A DNA stretch of 64,000 nt. It comes from Glycomyces paridis. Its GTDB lineage: Bacteria > Actinomycetota > Actinomycetes > Mycobacteriales > Micromonosporaceae. The notes beneath the pieces are model-generated. The model was not told the origin of the DNA and did not search any database. It worked only from the letters and a program-made list of their open reading frames with translations. Shown in pieces: positions 42,845 through 52,217 of this stretch. Positions within the stretch are counted from its first letter, which is position 1. Every line of letters starts with the position of its first letter. The position numbers and the translations under genes are program-made. The DNA is taken from the NCBI RefSeq assembly GCF_004912155.1, contig NZ_STGX01000023.1, positions 41,675-105,674 of the forward strand, written 5' to 3'.

Positions 42845-43915
42845 GTGGCGCGCAGAGCCGAGAAACCCTCCGGCGGGACGCGCCACGCCACCATCCGCGA
42901 GGTGGCCGAGCGCGCGGGCGTCTCCGTCGCCACGGTCTCGCGCATCCTCACCGGCAGCTATCCCGCGTCCCCGGCCACCCGTGCCAAGGTCATGCGGGCC
43001 GTCGAAGAGCTCGACTACGTCGCCAACGGCCACGCCCGCGCCCTCCAGGGCACCACCCGCAAGAGCATCGCCATCATCGTCAACTCGGTGATATCGCCCC
43101 ACTACGCCCATGTGGCCCAAGGGGTCCAGACGCAGGCCGCCGAGGACAACCGGCTCTGCCAGATCGGCACCACCGGCGGCGACGCCGAACGCGAACTCGC
43201 CATGGTCCAGTTCATGCGCGAACAGCAGCCCGAGGCCGTCATCCTCGTCGGCAACGTCGCCGTGAACGACGAGTACCGCACCCGCATGGGCCGGTACGCC
43301 CACGCGCTCGCCGCGATCGGCTCGCGCCTCGTCCTCTGCGGCAGGCCCCCGCTCGGGCCCGAGATCCCCGCGGTCGTCGTGGAGTACGACAACGCCGGAG
43401 GCGCCTTCGCCGCCACCAGCCACCTCCTGTCGGCCGGGCACCGGCGCATCCTCTTCCTCGGCCGCCGCCCCGGCTACACGACCCCCGACGCCCGCGTCGA
43501 GGGCTACCGCCGCGCCCTCACCGCCCACGGCGTCCCGCTCGACCCCGACCTGGAGGTCGACGGCACCTTCGAGCGGTACGAGGGCTACCGGATGATGCGC
43601 GAGCGCCTCACCGCGGGCCTGGGCGACGCCACCGCCGTCTTCGCCGCCAACGACCAGATCGCCGCGGGCGCCCGCCAGGCCCTCCTCGAACACGGCCTGC
43701 GCATCCCCGAGGACGTCTCCATGGTCGGCTTCGACGACCTCCCCCCGGCCATGGACATCGACCTCACCACCGTCTCCCAGCCCCACGAGGAGCTCGGCCG
43801 CACCGCCGTGCGCCTCGCCCTCGGCCACGCCAAGCAGGGCGGCCCGCCCCCGCACACCGTCCTCGGCGCCCACCTCGTCATGCGCGGCTCGGTGCGCCCC
43901 ATCGTGATCCGCTGA
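42845..43915 (+). CDS. LacI family transcriptional regulator (rhamnogalacturonan block)
   Basis: The 356-aa repressor has the helix-turn-helix [43 protein letters not shown] and hinge [19 protein letters not shown], followed by the sugar-sensor domain ([68 protein letters not shown]). GTG 42845 is the start. The gap before it contains GTAACCGTTATAC, another CG-centred inverted repeat, compatible with self-control. It is the best candidate to read the TTAAANCGNTTTAA-type sites at 37166, 41237 and 41326. Confidence 0.92.
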   Translation: MARRAEKPSGGTRHATIREVAERAGVSVATVSRILTGSYPASPATRAKVMRAVEELDYVANGHARALQGTTRKSIAIIVNSVISPHYAHVAQGVQTQAAEDNRLCQIGTTGGDAERELAMVQFMREQQPEAVILVGNVAVNDEYRTRMGRYAHALAAIGSRLVLCGRPPLGPEIPAVVVEYDNAGGAFAATSHLLSAGHRRILFLGRRPGYTTPDARVEGYRRALTAHGVPLDPDLEVDGTFERYEGYRMMRERLTAGLGDATAVFAANDQIAAGARQALLEHGLRIPEDVSMVGFDDLPPAMDIDLTTVSQPHEELGRTAVRLALGHAKQGGPPPHTVLGAHLVMRGSVRPIVIR

Positions 43916-43968
43916 ACCCGCGGCCCGGCACCGGGCCGATGTCGCCCCCCGGTGCCACAATGGCGCCC

Positions 43969-46900
43969 ATGACGACGATCCCCACCGCCCACGCTGTCGC
44001 CCTCGCCGACGAGGCCGCCTACCTCGACGCCGTCGCGCGGGCCCGCACCGCCGCCGACGCCTACTACGGCTCCGGCGAGTCCGGCATGGACGACGACGCG
44101 TACGACCGGCTCGTGCGCGGCATCGCCGCCTGGGAGGAGGCGCACCCCGACGCGGTCGCCCCCGACTCCCCGACCCGCGAGGTCGCGGCCGGGGTCACCA
44201 CCGGCGAGGTCGAGCACGTCGCGCGGATGCTCAGCCTCGGCAACGTCTTCTCCGACGAGGAGCTCACCGAATGGGCCGCCTCGGTTGAACGCCGCCTCGG
44301 CGGCCGCCCCGTAGAGGCCTGGGCCGTGGAGCCGAAACTCGACGGCGTCGCCCTCGCCGCCCGCTACCGCGACGGCGCACTCGTCCAACTCGTCACCCGC
44401 GGCGACGGCAGCACCGGCGAGGACGTCTCCCACACCATCGGCCACGTCGACGGCCTCCCGCTCAAGCTCACCGAACCCGTCACCGTCGAGGTCCGCGGCG
44501 AGGTCCTCATGACCGAGGCCCAGTTCGCCGACGCGAACCGGATGCGCGTCGAGCACGGCGGCCAGGCCTTCGCCAACCGCCGCAACGCCTCCTCGGGCTC
44601 CCTGCGCGCCAAGGACCGCCCCTACCAGGTCGAGCAGACGTTCCTCGCCTACGACGCCCTCACCGACCCCGAGCACACCAGCGAACCCGGCCTCGACGCC
44701 CTCACCCACACCGGCCTCATCGAACGCCTCGGCGAACTCGGCCTCGGCACCACCGCGGGCACCCCCGTCGCCACCCGCGCCTGCGCCACCCTCGCCGACG
44801 TCCTCGCCCGCGTCCACGAGATCGGCGCGCTGCGCGCGGGCCTGCCCTTCGAACTCGACGGCGCCGTCGTCAAGGCCGACGAGCGGGCCGACCGCGCCGC
44901 CGCGGGCGAGGGCTCGCGCTCCCCGCACTGGGCCACCGCCTACAAGTTCCCCGCCGCGCAGAAGATCACGGTCCTGCGCGACGTGGAGTGGAGCGTCGGC
45001 CGCACCGGCGTCGTCGCCCCCCGGGCCGTCCTCGAACCGGTCGCCGTCGGCGGCACCACCATCACCTACGCCACCCTCCACAACCCCGCCGACATCACCC
45101 GACGCGGCCTCATGATCGGCGACCACGTCACCGTCTACCGCGCCGGCGAGGTCATCCCGCGCGTCGAAGGCGCCGTCGCGAGCCTGCGCACCGGCGAGGA
45201 GCGGCCCATCGCCTTCCCCGAACAGTGCCCGCGCTGCGGCGCCGACATCGACCGCACCCAGGAGCGCTGGCGGTGCGTGCGCGGGCGCGCGTGCGGCCGG
45301 GTCGAGGCGATCGGCTACGCCGTCGCCCGCGACTGCCTCGACATCGACGGCCTGGGTGAGAAGATCGTGGTGCAGCTGGTCGAGCGCGGGCTCATCGAGG
45401 ACTTCGCCGACCTGTTCTCACTCACCAAGGAGCAGTTCCTCACCCTGGACCGCATGGGGGACAAGAGCGCCGACAACCTCGTGGCCGCGATCGACCGGGC
45501 CAGGTCCAAGCCGCTGAACCGCGTCTTCTGCGCCCTCGGCGTCCTGGGCACCGGCCGCTCCATGTCGCTGCGCATCGCCACGGCCCTCGGCTCGATGCGG
45601 GCCGTGCAGGAGGCCGACGCCGCCGCGCTGGAACGCGTCGACGGCATCGGCGGCGAGAAGGCCCCCGTCATCGTCGCCGAACTCGCCGAGCTCGCGCCCG
45701 TCATCGACAAGCTCGTGGCCGCGGGCGTCAACATGGACCAGCCCGGCTACGTCCCGCCCGCCCCCGAGGACCTGGACCTCCAGGAGGCGGCCCAGGATCC
45801 TTCTGACCTGCCGCTCGCCGACCGGACCGTGGTCGTGACCGGCGGCATGACGGGGCCGCTGGAGTCCTACTCCCGCAACGAGATGAACGAGCTCATCGCC
45901 CGCGCCGGCGGCCGCGCCTCCTCCAGCGTCTCGAAGCGCACCGGCCTGGTCGTCGCCGGGGCGAACGCCGGGAGCAAGCTGGAGAAGGCGCAGACCCTCG
46001 GCATCCCCACGAGCACGCCCGAGGAGTTCGCCGAGCTCGTCGCCGACTACCTGTCGTTACAGCGGCGGCCAGGCGTTCACCATCAGCTGCTCGAACTGGG
46101 CCTGGAACCACGCGCCCGCGGGCGGCGAGTTCGGCAGGGACCCGAGTTCCGGGGCGCAGATCGAGCCGAAGCCCCCGTCGTTGTCGGCGTGGGGCCCGTC
46201 GGACTCGCCGGGCGGCTTGATCCAGACGTAGGCGTGCAGCCGGGGATCTCCTATCGGGTCGGCCTGCGGCCGCTCGCCGAGCCCGGCCCCGACCTGGTTG
46301 CAGCGGTGCTCTTGGTCTTGGCGGCGGTCGATCCTGGACTCGTTCACGTAGATGTTCGGATCGGTGCTGGCGCTCGTCCGGGTCGGCCGGTCCGGGCCGC
46401 CCCAGCCGTTGCGGGAGGTGTCCACGATGACGCCGAGGTCGGATGCGAAGCCCTCGGCCACGAGGCGGTCGCGGAAGTCGAGCGCGAACGGGGTTTCGTC
46501 CACGTAACCCCTGAAGTCGACCCAGAACGTCTGCGCCACCGGCACTCCGGAGACGACGTCGTCGGCGTCGAAGTACGGTTCCTCCAGGGGGCTGTAGTCT
46601 GCGGTGTTCACCGCGATGCCCTGGACGTCGCCGGGTTCGGCGCCGTGGTCGAAGATCGTGGCGTACAGCCGGGCGGCGTTGCCGAAGGTGTCGTAGAACG
46701 GGGTCGCGTCGGACCATCCGAGGAGGCCGTGGCCCCCCGCGTCGACGTAGTTGTGGACGCCCGCGTCGGCCAGCGCCGCGACCGCGTAGGCGACGCCCTC
46801 CTGATAGGAGCCCAGTGCCAGGACCTCGTCGCACTGCGGCGTCCCGCCGGGGTGCGGGCTGACGTGGTCGGGCAGGTAGGCCAGCGAGAAGGGCTCGATC

Positions 46901-47013
46901 ACGGCGGTGACGCGCAGGTCGGCGTATTCGGGCCGGGCGATGATCGCGGCGATCGGGTCGACGAACTCGTACCGGTATCGGTCGATCTCGTCGGGCGCGA
47001 GCTCGCCGTTTGA
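43969..47013 (+). CDS. ligA: NAD+-dependent DNA ligase LigA, reading frame extended past its natural end
   Basis: Seals nicks in replication and repair using NAD+. Conserved parts in order: Ia domain [17 protein letters not shown]...DSPTREV, adenylation domain with the catalytic Lys123 in VEPKLDG, OB fold [21 protein letters not shown], four-Cys zinc motif (CPRC...CVRGRAC), helix-hairpin-helix region and a BRCT domain ending near [12 protein letters not shown] (residue ~690, nt ~46050), the normal LigA length. No stop follows; the frame stays open for about 320 more codons to 47013, antisense to the GH6 gene, giving low-complexity residues. The true stop appears lost or the end was rearranged. 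ATG 43969 lies 8 nt after CACAAT, so it may be leaderless. Confidence 0.88.
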   Translation: MTTIPTAHAVALADEAAYLDAVARARTAADAYYGSGESGMDDDAYDRLVRGIAAWEEAHPDAVAPDSPTREVAAGVTTGEVEHVARMLSLGNVFSDEELTEWAASVERRLGGRPVEAWAVEPKLDGVALAARYRDGALVQLVTRGDGSTGEDVSHTIGHVDGLPLKLTEPVTVEVRGEVLMTEAQFADANRMRVEHGGQAFANRRNASSGSLRAKDRPYQVEQTFLAYDALTDPEHTSEPGLDALTHTGLIERLGELGLGTTAGTPVATRACATLADVLARVHEIGALRAGLPFELDGAVVKADERADRAAAGEGSRSPHWATAYKFPAAQKITVLRDVEWSVGRTGVVAPRAVLEPVAVGGTTITYATLHNPADITRRGLMIGDHVTVYRAGEVIPRVEGAVASLRTGEERPIAFPEQCPRCGADIDRTQERWRCVRGRACGRVEAIGYAVARDCLDIDGLGEKIVVQLVERGLIEDFADLFSLTKEQFLTLDRMGDKSADNLVAAIDRARSKPLNRVFCALGVLGTGRSMSLRIATALGSMRAVQEADAAALERVDGIGGEKAPVIVAELAELAPVIDKLVAAGVNMDQPGYVPPAPEDLDLQEAAQDPSDLPLADRTVVVTGGMTGPLESYSRNEMNELIARAGGRASSSVSKRTGLVVAGANAGSKLEKAQTLGIPTSTPEEFAELVADYLSLQRRPGVHHQLLELGLEPRARGRRVRQGPEFRGADRAEAPVVVGVGPVGLAGRLDPDVGVQPGISYRVGLRPLAEPGPDLVAAVLLVLAAVDPGLVHVDVRIGAGARPGRPVRAAPAVAGGVHDDAEVGCEALGHEAVAEVERERGFVHVTPEVDPERLRHRHSGDDVVGVEVRFLQGAVVCGVHRDALDVAGFGAVVEDRGVQPGGVAEGVVERGRVGPSEEAVAPRVDVVVDARVGQRRDRVGDALLIGAQCQDLVALRRPAGVRADVVGQVGQREGLDHGGDAQVGVFGPGDDRGDRVDELVPVSVDLVGRELAV

Positions 47014-47421
47014 ATGGAGCGCCGCGCAGTCGCGGCCCGGCAGGTTGTAGAGGACGATCTGGACGACGAGTTCGCCGCTGGGTGCGGAGGCGCGCTGCTC
47101 CAGCGCTTCGTCGAGATGCTCGGCCAGGCCCATCCCGCCCGAGCCCTCGATCGCGCCGATGCTGTCGAGCCACACCGCCGTCCCCTGCCCGGCGAGGTCG
47201 GCCGGGGCGCCGCCCGCCAGCGCCGGGCCCGACCATTCGGGGTTGACGTAGAGGTCGGCGCCCGCGTAGGGGTTGCCTGCGTCCGCGGCGACGGCGCCTT
47301 CAGGGGCGGTGCCGAGGACGGTCAGGAGCGCGGCGGCGAGGGCCGCGACGGCGGTGAGCGCGGCCGCGCTGCGGCCCTTGGGTTTCGCGGTGGAAGGTGC
47401 GGTTCTGCGGTCTCGTGACAT
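46057..47421 (-). CDS. Secreted GH6-family cellulase-like protein lacking the usual catalytic acid
   Basis: The 454-aa protein has an N-terminal signal ([26 protein letters not shown]). GH6 features are strong: [20 protein letters not shown] with the conserved RDC Asp, [29 protein letters not shown], and [12 protein letters not shown] carrying the base-position Asp. The segment that should hold the catalytic acid as (I/V)E(P/I)DSLPN reads [11 protein letters not shown], with Phe for Asp. Activity on cellulose is therefore doubtful. No cellulose-binding module is present. ATG 47421 has GGAG 6 nt upstream, and a CebR-type box lies 28 nt upstream. Its 3' end overlaps the extended ligA frame. Confidence 0.88.
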   Translation of the reverse strand: MSRDRRTAPSTAKPKGRSAAALTAVAALAAALLTVLGTAPEGAVAADAGNPYAGADLYVNPEWSGPALAGGAPADLAGQGTAVWLDSIGAIEGSGGMGLAEHLDEALEQRASAPSGELVVQIVLYNLPGRDCAALHSNGELAPDEIDRYRYEFVDPIAAIIARPEYADLRVTAVIEPFSLAYLPDHVSPHPGGTPQCDEVLALGSYQEGVAYAVAALADAGVHNYVDAGGHGLLGWSDATPFYDTFGNAARLYATIFDHGAEPGDVQGIAVNTADYSPLEEPYFDADDVVSGVPVAQTFWVDFRGYVDETPFALDFRDRLVAEGFASDLGVIVDTSRNGWGGPDRPTRTSASTDPNIYVNESRIDRRQDQEHRCNQVGAGLGERPQADPIGDPRLHAYVWIKPPGESDGPHADNDGGFGSICAPELGSLPNSPPAGAWFQAQFEQLMVNAWPPL

Positions 47422-47448
47422 CGTCGACTCCAAAGTTGGCGAAGCGGT

Positions 47449-47462
47449 AGGGAGCGCTCCCA
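47449..47462. promoter_or_regulatory. CebR-type operator AGGGAGCGCTCCCA
   Basis: Matches the Streptomyces CebR box TGGGAGCGCTCCCA at 13 of 14 positions and is a perfect palindrome over GGGAGCGCTCCC. It lies between the predicted GH6 transcript start and the start codon, as expected for cellobiose-relieved repression. Confidence 0.8.
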
Positions 47463-47480
47463 ACCAGCGCGACCGAATCC

Positions 47481-47527
47481 ACGGTAGACAGATATCCAAC
47501 TATGTCAATGTATCCGTGCGTTGTCAA
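47481..47527 (-). promoter_or_regulatory. Two overlapping promoters of the GH6 gene
   Basis: On the minus strand TTGACA at 47527-47522 pairs with CATAGT at 47504-47499 (17-nt spacer), and a second TTGACA at 47509-47504 pairs with TACCGT at 47486-47481 (17-nt spacer). Both read toward the GH6 gene. Confidence 0.5.
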
Positions 47528-47574
47528 CGCCTCACTCGGTGCCCGGATCGGAATCGCGACCGGCCTTCCGGCCC

Positions 47575-47603
47575 TGTCCACACTCGCACTTTATCGGTAT
47601 AGT
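47575..47603 (+). promoter_or_regulatory. Promoter of the 47.6 kb beta-L-arabinofuranosidase gene
   Basis: TGTCCA (47575-47580), 17-nt spacer, TATAGT (47598-47603), a good -10 element. The start would be near 47610, 34 nt before the ATG. Confidence 0.5.
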
Positions 47604-47643
47604 TGCGGCGCCGACCCACCCCCGAAGGGACACCCGCAGCCTC

Positions 47644-49875
47644 ATGAAGACCTTCCCGCTCACCCAGGTCACGCTCCTCGAAGGCCCCTTCGCGCACGCC
47701 GTGCGCACCGACCTCGCCTACGTCCTCGCCCTCGACCCCGACCGCCTCCTCGCCCCGTTCCTGCGCGAAGCGGGCCTCGCGCACGGCCCGAGCTACGGCA
47801 ACTGGGAGGACTCGGGTCTCGACGGCCACATCGGCGGGCACTGCCTCTCCGCGCTCGCCCTCCTCACCGCCGCCACCGGCGAGCCCGAACCCCGCGAGCG
47901 CCTCGACCACATGGTGTCCGAACTCGCCCGCGCCCAAGACCACCTCGGCACCGGCTACGTCGGCGGCGTCCCCGGCGGCGCGGCCCTCTTCGAGGGCCTG
48001 CGCGGAGGCACCGGCGTCCGCTCGCTCGCCTCCGGCGACCACTGGGTGCCCTGGTACAACCTCCACAAGACCTTCGCGGGCCTCCTCGACGCCCACCGCC
48101 TCCTCGGCCACCGCCGCGCCCTCGACGTCGTGCTCCGCCTCGCCGACTGGTGGCTCGACATCGCCGCCACCATGGACGACGACGCGTTCGAAGCCATGCT
48201 CGACACCGAGTTCGGCGGCATGAACGAGGCCTTCGCCGACCTCGCCGCGATCACCGGCCGCACCGACTACGCCGAAGCGGCCCGACGCTTCTCACACCGG
48301 GCGATCCTCGACCCCCTCCTGGCGGGCCGCGACGACCTCACCGGCCTTCACGCCAACACCCAGATCCCCAAGGCCGTCGGCTACGCCGCCGCCCGCGGTG
48401 ACCGGGCCCTCATGGACGCCGCCCGCCACTTCTGGCACCGCGTCGTCGAGCACCGCTCCGTCGCGATCGGCGGCAACTCGGTCCGCGAGCACTTCCACGC
48501 CGCCGACGACTTCACCGCGATGATCGAGGACCGCGAAGGCCCCGAATCCTGCAACACCTACAACATGCTCAAGCTCACCCGCCGCCTCGCCGAGGACGCC
48601 CTCGACCCCGCCCACCTCGACTACGTCGAACGCGCCCTCTACAACCACCAGCTCGCCTCCCAGCACCCCGACCACGGCGGCCTCGTCTACTTCACCCCGA
48701 TGCGCCCCGGCCACTACCGCGTCTACTCCCGACCCGAGTCCGGCATGTGGTGCTGCGTCGGCACCGGCATCGAAGCCCAGGCCGCGTACGGCGAATGGAT
48801 CTTCGGCGAACACGAAGGCGCACTGGCGGTCAACCTCTACATCCCCGCAGTCCTCGACGCCCCCGAATTCTGCGCCCGCGTCCGCCTCGACACCGCCTTC
48901 CCCGCCGACGAGACCGTCACGATCACCCTCGACCTCGAAGCGCCCCGCGCCTTCCCCCTCCGCCTCCGCGTCCCCGCCCGGACCGAAGGCCTCTCCGACC
49001 TGACCGTCAACGGCGAAGCGGCCCAAGGCGAACCGGTCGACGGCGCGATCCTCGTCGAGCGCACCTGGCGCAAGGGCGATGTCGTCGTCTTCGGACTCCC
49101 GCTGCCGCTCTCCGCCGAACGCCTCCCGGACGGCTCCCCCTGGCAGGCCTACTTCGCCGGCCCGATCCTCCTCGCCGCCCGCACCGGCACCGACCGCCTC
49201 GACGGCCTCCTGGCCGACGACTCCCGCATGGGCCACATCGCCCACGGCCCCCTCCACGGCCTCGCCGACGCCCCGATCGTCGCCGACCTCCCCGCCTCCG
49301 ACGTCCTCGAACGCCAAGGGCCCCTCCGCTACCGCCTCACCACCGCCGACTCCGGCCCGGTCGACCTGCTGCCCTTCTACGAACTCCACGACGCGCGGTA
49401 CACCGTCTACTGGCCCGTCGCCGAATCCTCCCGCGTCAGTGAACGCCGCGCCGAACTCGCCGCCGCCGACCGCGACTCCCTCGCCCTCGACGCCCTCACC
49501 ATCGACAAGATCGCCTTCGGCGAACAGCAGCCCGAGTCCGACCACGCCTTCACCGGCACCGACTCCACCGTCACCGTCGACCCCCACGGCCACCGCGCCC
49601 GCACCACCACCGCCTCCATCACCGCCGTCCTCAACGACCCCGACCACACCGCCCGCCGCCTCCGCATCGCCTACCGCCTCACCGACACCCCCACCGCCCT
49701 CACCGTCCACCTCGACAACACCCTCCTCGCCGAAGAATCCTGGCCCCCCGGCACCGCCCACCTCCACATCGACTACCCCCTGCCCCCCACCTCCGCCCCC
49801 ACCCGAACCCTCAAACTCCGCGCCACCACCCCCCACCCCACCCCCGCCATAACCACCGCCCACCTCCTCCGCTGA
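47644..49875 (+). CDS. DUF1680 beta-L-arabinofuranosidase (GH146-like), cytoplasmic
   Basis: The 743-aa enzyme has no signal peptide. The (alpha/alpha)6 domain shows YGNWEDSGLDGHIGGHCLSAL, WVPWYNLHKTFAGLLDAHRLLGH, EFGGMNEAFADLAAITG, HANTQIPKAVGYAA, Glu301-Ser-Cys303 (GPESCNTYNMLKL) and Cys370-Cys371 (MWCCVGTGIEAQAAYGEWIF), the metal and thiolate positions of the GH127/GH146 clan, in the GH146-like form. A C-terminal beta-sandwich and an Ig-like tail follow. It should remove beta-L-arabinofuranose from imported fragments. This is the third enzyme of this fold in the window. A weak AAGGGA lies upstream of ATG 47644. Confidence 0.9.
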   Translation: MKTFPLTQVTLLEGPFAHAVRTDLAYVLALDPDRLLAPFLREAGLAHGPSYGNWEDSGLDGHIGGHCLSALALLTAATGEPEPRERLDHMVSELARAQDHLGTGYVGGVPGGAALFEGLRGGTGVRSLASGDHWVPWYNLHKTFAGLLDAHRLLGHRRALDVVLRLADWWLDIAATMDDDAFEAMLDTEFGGMNEAFADLAAITGRTDYAEAARRFSHRAILDPLLAGRDDLTGLHANTQIPKAVGYAAARGDRALMDAARHFWHRVVEHRSVAIGGNSVREHFHAADDFTAMIEDREGPESCNTYNMLKLTRRLAEDALDPAHLDYVERALYNHQLASQHPDHGGLVYFTPMRPGHYRVYSRPESGMWCCVGTGIEAQAAYGEWIFGEHEGALAVNLYIPAVLDAPEFCARVRLDTAFPADETVTITLDLEAPRAFPLRLRVPARTEGLSDLTVNGEAAQGEPVDGAILVERTWRKGDVVVFGLPLPLSAERLPDGSPWQAYFAGPILLAARTGTDRLDGLLADDSRMGHIAHGPLHGLADAPIVADLPASDVLERQGPLRYRLTTADSGPVDLLPFYELHDARYTVYWPVAESSRVSERRAELAAADRDSLALDALTIDKIAFGEQQPESDHAFTGTDSTVTVDPHGHRARTTTASITAVLNDPDHTARRLRIAYRLTDTPTALTVHLDNTLLAEESWPPGTAHLHIDYPLPPTSAPTRTLKLRATTPHPTPAITTAHLLR

Positions 49876-49892
49876 CCCCGGAAACCGAACAT

Positions 49893-51827
49893 TCACGAAA
49901 TCGCCACGGGCACCGCCACGAGACCCCTGGACGGGCCCTGAAACCAAGAACGGCACCTCCCGAAGGAGGTGCCGTTCAAGCAGGTCAACATAGGTTTCAA
50001 GCAGTAGCCCGGGCGGGGCTTGTCGCAGATCCACACTTTTTCGTCATCGACTGCGTTTCTTTGACTCTTTGGCCCGGCATTGCATTCCTCGATTAGTTCC
50101 TGTGCAGCGGAGAGCAGCGTACTTGAAATCCTCGCGGTGCAATAGAGCTGTCGTTTGCGAGGGTCGTACCGTATTTCGATGCGGAAGGCCTGAATGAGCC
50201 GACGGAGCAGGTCGATCGGTACCTGTGCTGATTTAAGCGATGCCGTGGGGAGACTCGCGACTACCGACGCGTCGGGTTGGTTCGCTATTTCCAGATTGAG
50301 CGTCACCAGCCGGTCTGTGATTTCGCTGCTCTCTCTTCCAAGTTGTTGGAACCGCTCGTTGACGCTTGTGATCAGTTCGGCTTCGAGATTGTCGGCGGCC
50401 TCCAGAACCTGGATGAGCTTCGAACGTCGGGCCTGGACTCCATCTAGTGCGGCGGTGAGCTGTGATTGCTCGGCTTCGCGGTCCGCGACGCCCTCGGCCT
50501 TTGCGGCGTCGATGATCCGCTGGAGGCGCCCTTCTCTGCCGGCCCCGAGGATGAACGAGTCGAGGAAGACGTCCATGGCCTGATCGACCTTCACCTCATT
50601 GAGATAGGTGGCGGCAGCATGGCCTTCGGGCCGAGCGTTGCGACGGGGATGGCACGAGTAGTAAATCCGGTTTTCTCTTCGTTTGCCGTACATGAGGAGG
50701 TCGCAGTGATCGCAGCGGACCGCTGACCGGTACCTGTACTCTTCGGCATTTTCGGTTTTGGACTTCTTGCTACGGACTCGTTCGGTGGTCTTTGCGATCT
50801 GCTGTGCTGCGGTGAACATGTCGGGACTGACGATCGCCTCGTGCACGGGCTCGGGCGACCACACCCAGTCGCTCATCGGGTTTGGCCGGTTGCCCTTCGG
50901 CGTCGAGGTCACGCGGTTCCATACCATGTAGCCGGTGTACTTGGGGTTCCTGAGGATCTCCCTGACCGAGGACGCGCACCAGCTCCCTCGGGCACGAGTT
51001 GGGTCAGGAGGAACTGGGGGAGGATTCAGCGCGAGGTCTTCGTTGAGGCGCTCGGCGATTGCCGCATAACCCAGGCGAAGCCGTATGCGAAAGTCGAAGA
51101 TCCGCTTCACTACCGCGGCGCGGACCGGTTCGAGTTCGAGTACGGTCTTCCAGCGACCGTCGGCTCGCTTGGCCGGTACCGGGTGCGGGACCTGTTTCAA
51201 GATGTACCCGTACAGCGCTTTCCCGACGTTGAACCCCTGCTGAGCGTGCGCCTCGAAGCCCCCCCACGACTTCTCAAGGAGATCGAGGACGTACCACTCG
51301 CTAATTCCTTGTTTGACCCGGCGGGTGAGGACCGAGGTAGCGCTCTTGAGTTTGCGACGTGTCACAACGATCGGCTCATCAGCAGCCAGCAGGGCCACAC
51401 CGTATTGTTCGAGCTCGTGCTCCAACCTCGTGGAGTAGTACGTGATGCGAGCGACACGGTCGATTGACTCGCACATCACCACATCGAAGCTTCGTTCGCG
51501 TCCGGAAGCTGCCTGCAGCAGGTCTTTGAGGCCGCCGGTCCGGGGCACGGGGATGTCGAACTTCTCGTGAGCGGTGCTGGTGCCGCGGACGCCGAGATCG
51601 CTCCTTCCGCTTTCGACGTCGTAGTAGTAGGCGACGATCTGCGCCCCTGGCGGCAGTGCTTTCCGGACCGCGCTGAGTTGCCGCGGGATTGAGATGGTCG
51701 GATCCTGCAGGTCGTCGGTTGAGGTTCGTCCCATGAATGCGACCCAAAGTATCTTTTCGTACGTCGCGCTCGTATCTACAGGAGGGACTTCCCCGGTCAG
51801 CCATGGTGGTGTTGCGACTTGAACCAT
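49893..51827 (-). CDS. Large serine recombinase (integrase)
   Basis: Site-specific recombinase of 644 aa. The N-terminal catalytic domain has the nucleophile Ser36 in FMGRTSTDD, with IPRQLSAVRKAL, and VVMCESIDRVAR. The recombinase domain follows (about 190-320: YGYILKQVPHPVPAKRADGRWKTV, AIAERLNED, WCASSVREILRNPKYTGYMVWNR). A zinc ribbon (CDHC near 371, then YYSC) and a coiled-coil (about 440-510) complete the layout. Its base composition is clearly lower in G+C than the flanks. The last 25 codons read through the neighbour's terminator hairpin, so the gene probably ends across an attachment-site junction. ATG 51827 overlaps the upstream 57-aa ORF. Confidence 0.93.
   Translation of the reverse strand: MVQVATPPWLTGEVPPVDTSATYEKILWVAFMGRTSTDDLQDPTISIPRQLSAVRKALPPGAQIVAYYYDVESGRSDLGVRGTSTAHEKFDIPVPRTGGLKDLLQAASGRERSFDVVMCESIDRVARITYYSTRLEHELEQYGVALLAADEPIVVTRRKLKSATSVLTRRVKQGISEWYVLDLLEKSWGGFEAHAQQGFNVGKALYGYILKQVPHPVPAKRADGRWKTVLELEPVRAAVVKRIFDFRIRLRLGYAAIAERLNEDLALNPPPVPPDPTRARGSWCASSVREILRNPKYTGYMVWNRVTSTPKGNRPNPMSDWVWSPEPVHEAIVSPDMFTAAQQIAKTTERVRSKKSKTENAEEYRYRSAVRCDHCDLLMYGKRRENRIYYSCHPRRNARPEGHAAATYLNEVKVDQAMDVFLDSFILGAGREGRLQRIIDAAKAEGVADREAEQSQLTAALDGVQARRSKLIQVLEAADNLEAELITSVNERFQQLGRESSEITDRLVTLNLEIANQPDASVVASLPTASLKSAQVPIDLLRRLIQAFRIEIRYDPRKRQLYCTARISSTLLSAAQELIEECNAGPKSQRNAVDDEKVWICDKPRPGYCLKPMLTCLNGTSFGRCRSWFQGPSRGLVAVPVAIS
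49949..49976 (+). terminator. Terminator after the third arabinofuranosidase gene
   Basis: AACGGCACCTCC pairs with GGAGGTGCCGTT around a CGAA loop (12-bp perfect stem). On the minus strand it lies inside the 3' end of the recombinase reading frame. Confidence 0.8.
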
Positions 51828-51970
51828 TCCAGCACTTCCATAATCACATTGGCCTGTTCTGCTTCAAGCACTGATGCCTCGCGCGGATCGACATCCTTCA
51901 CTTCCCAAAAGACATCGAAGTCGGTGGAGGATTCCGAGTGATTTGTCGGCTCTTTGCTAGCTGCACTCAT
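51797..51970 (-). CDS. Small acidic 57-aa protein upstream of and overlapping the recombinase gene
   Basis: ATG 51970 opens a 57-codon ORF (MSAASKEPTNHSESSTDFDV...EQANVIMEVLEWFKSQHHHG) that ends at 51797, overlapping the recombinase start by 31 nt in another frame. It has the same lower G+C as the recombinase, is acidic and predicted helical at its C terminus. No Shine-Dalgarno is evident. Overlap suggests translational coupling and a role tied to recombinase control or directionality, but no homolog is recognised. Confidence 0.5.
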   Translation of the reverse strand: MSAASKEPTNHSESSTDFDVFWEVKDVDPREASVLEAEQANVIMEVLEWFKSQHHHG

Positions 51971-52217
51971 GGAGCAAAGAACCGTTTCGCAAGGGGCATC
52001 AGATGCCTGCGATCGCGGTCATGCGCTGCTTTCACTAGATGCATCAGCCTGGTGATCGAATGAGCTGTGTGAAATGTCCAGCGCGACAATGGACCGCAAT
52101 CACGAGGAAGGAAAATAGGCCCACTTCGGGGCACCGTCAAGCCAGTGACTGTCGTGATTGGATTGACTGGTATGTCAGATGGTGGGTGGGTCGGTACTGC
52201 CTTTGTTCGGCCTGGTG
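51971..52217. promoter_or_regulatory. AT-richer control region with GATGC palindromes
   Basis: No gene is seen in this 247-nt gap. It contains the perfect inverted repeats GGCATC-A-GATGCC (51995-52007) and GATGCATC (52038-52045), 31 nt apart, just upstream of the 57-aa ORF. They look like a two-site operator for the recombinase transcript. Confidence 0.4.

Noticed and set aside
47013..47246. Short plus-strand ORFs in front of the GH146-like gene
   Set aside because: They are shadows of the GH6 N terminus on the other strand.
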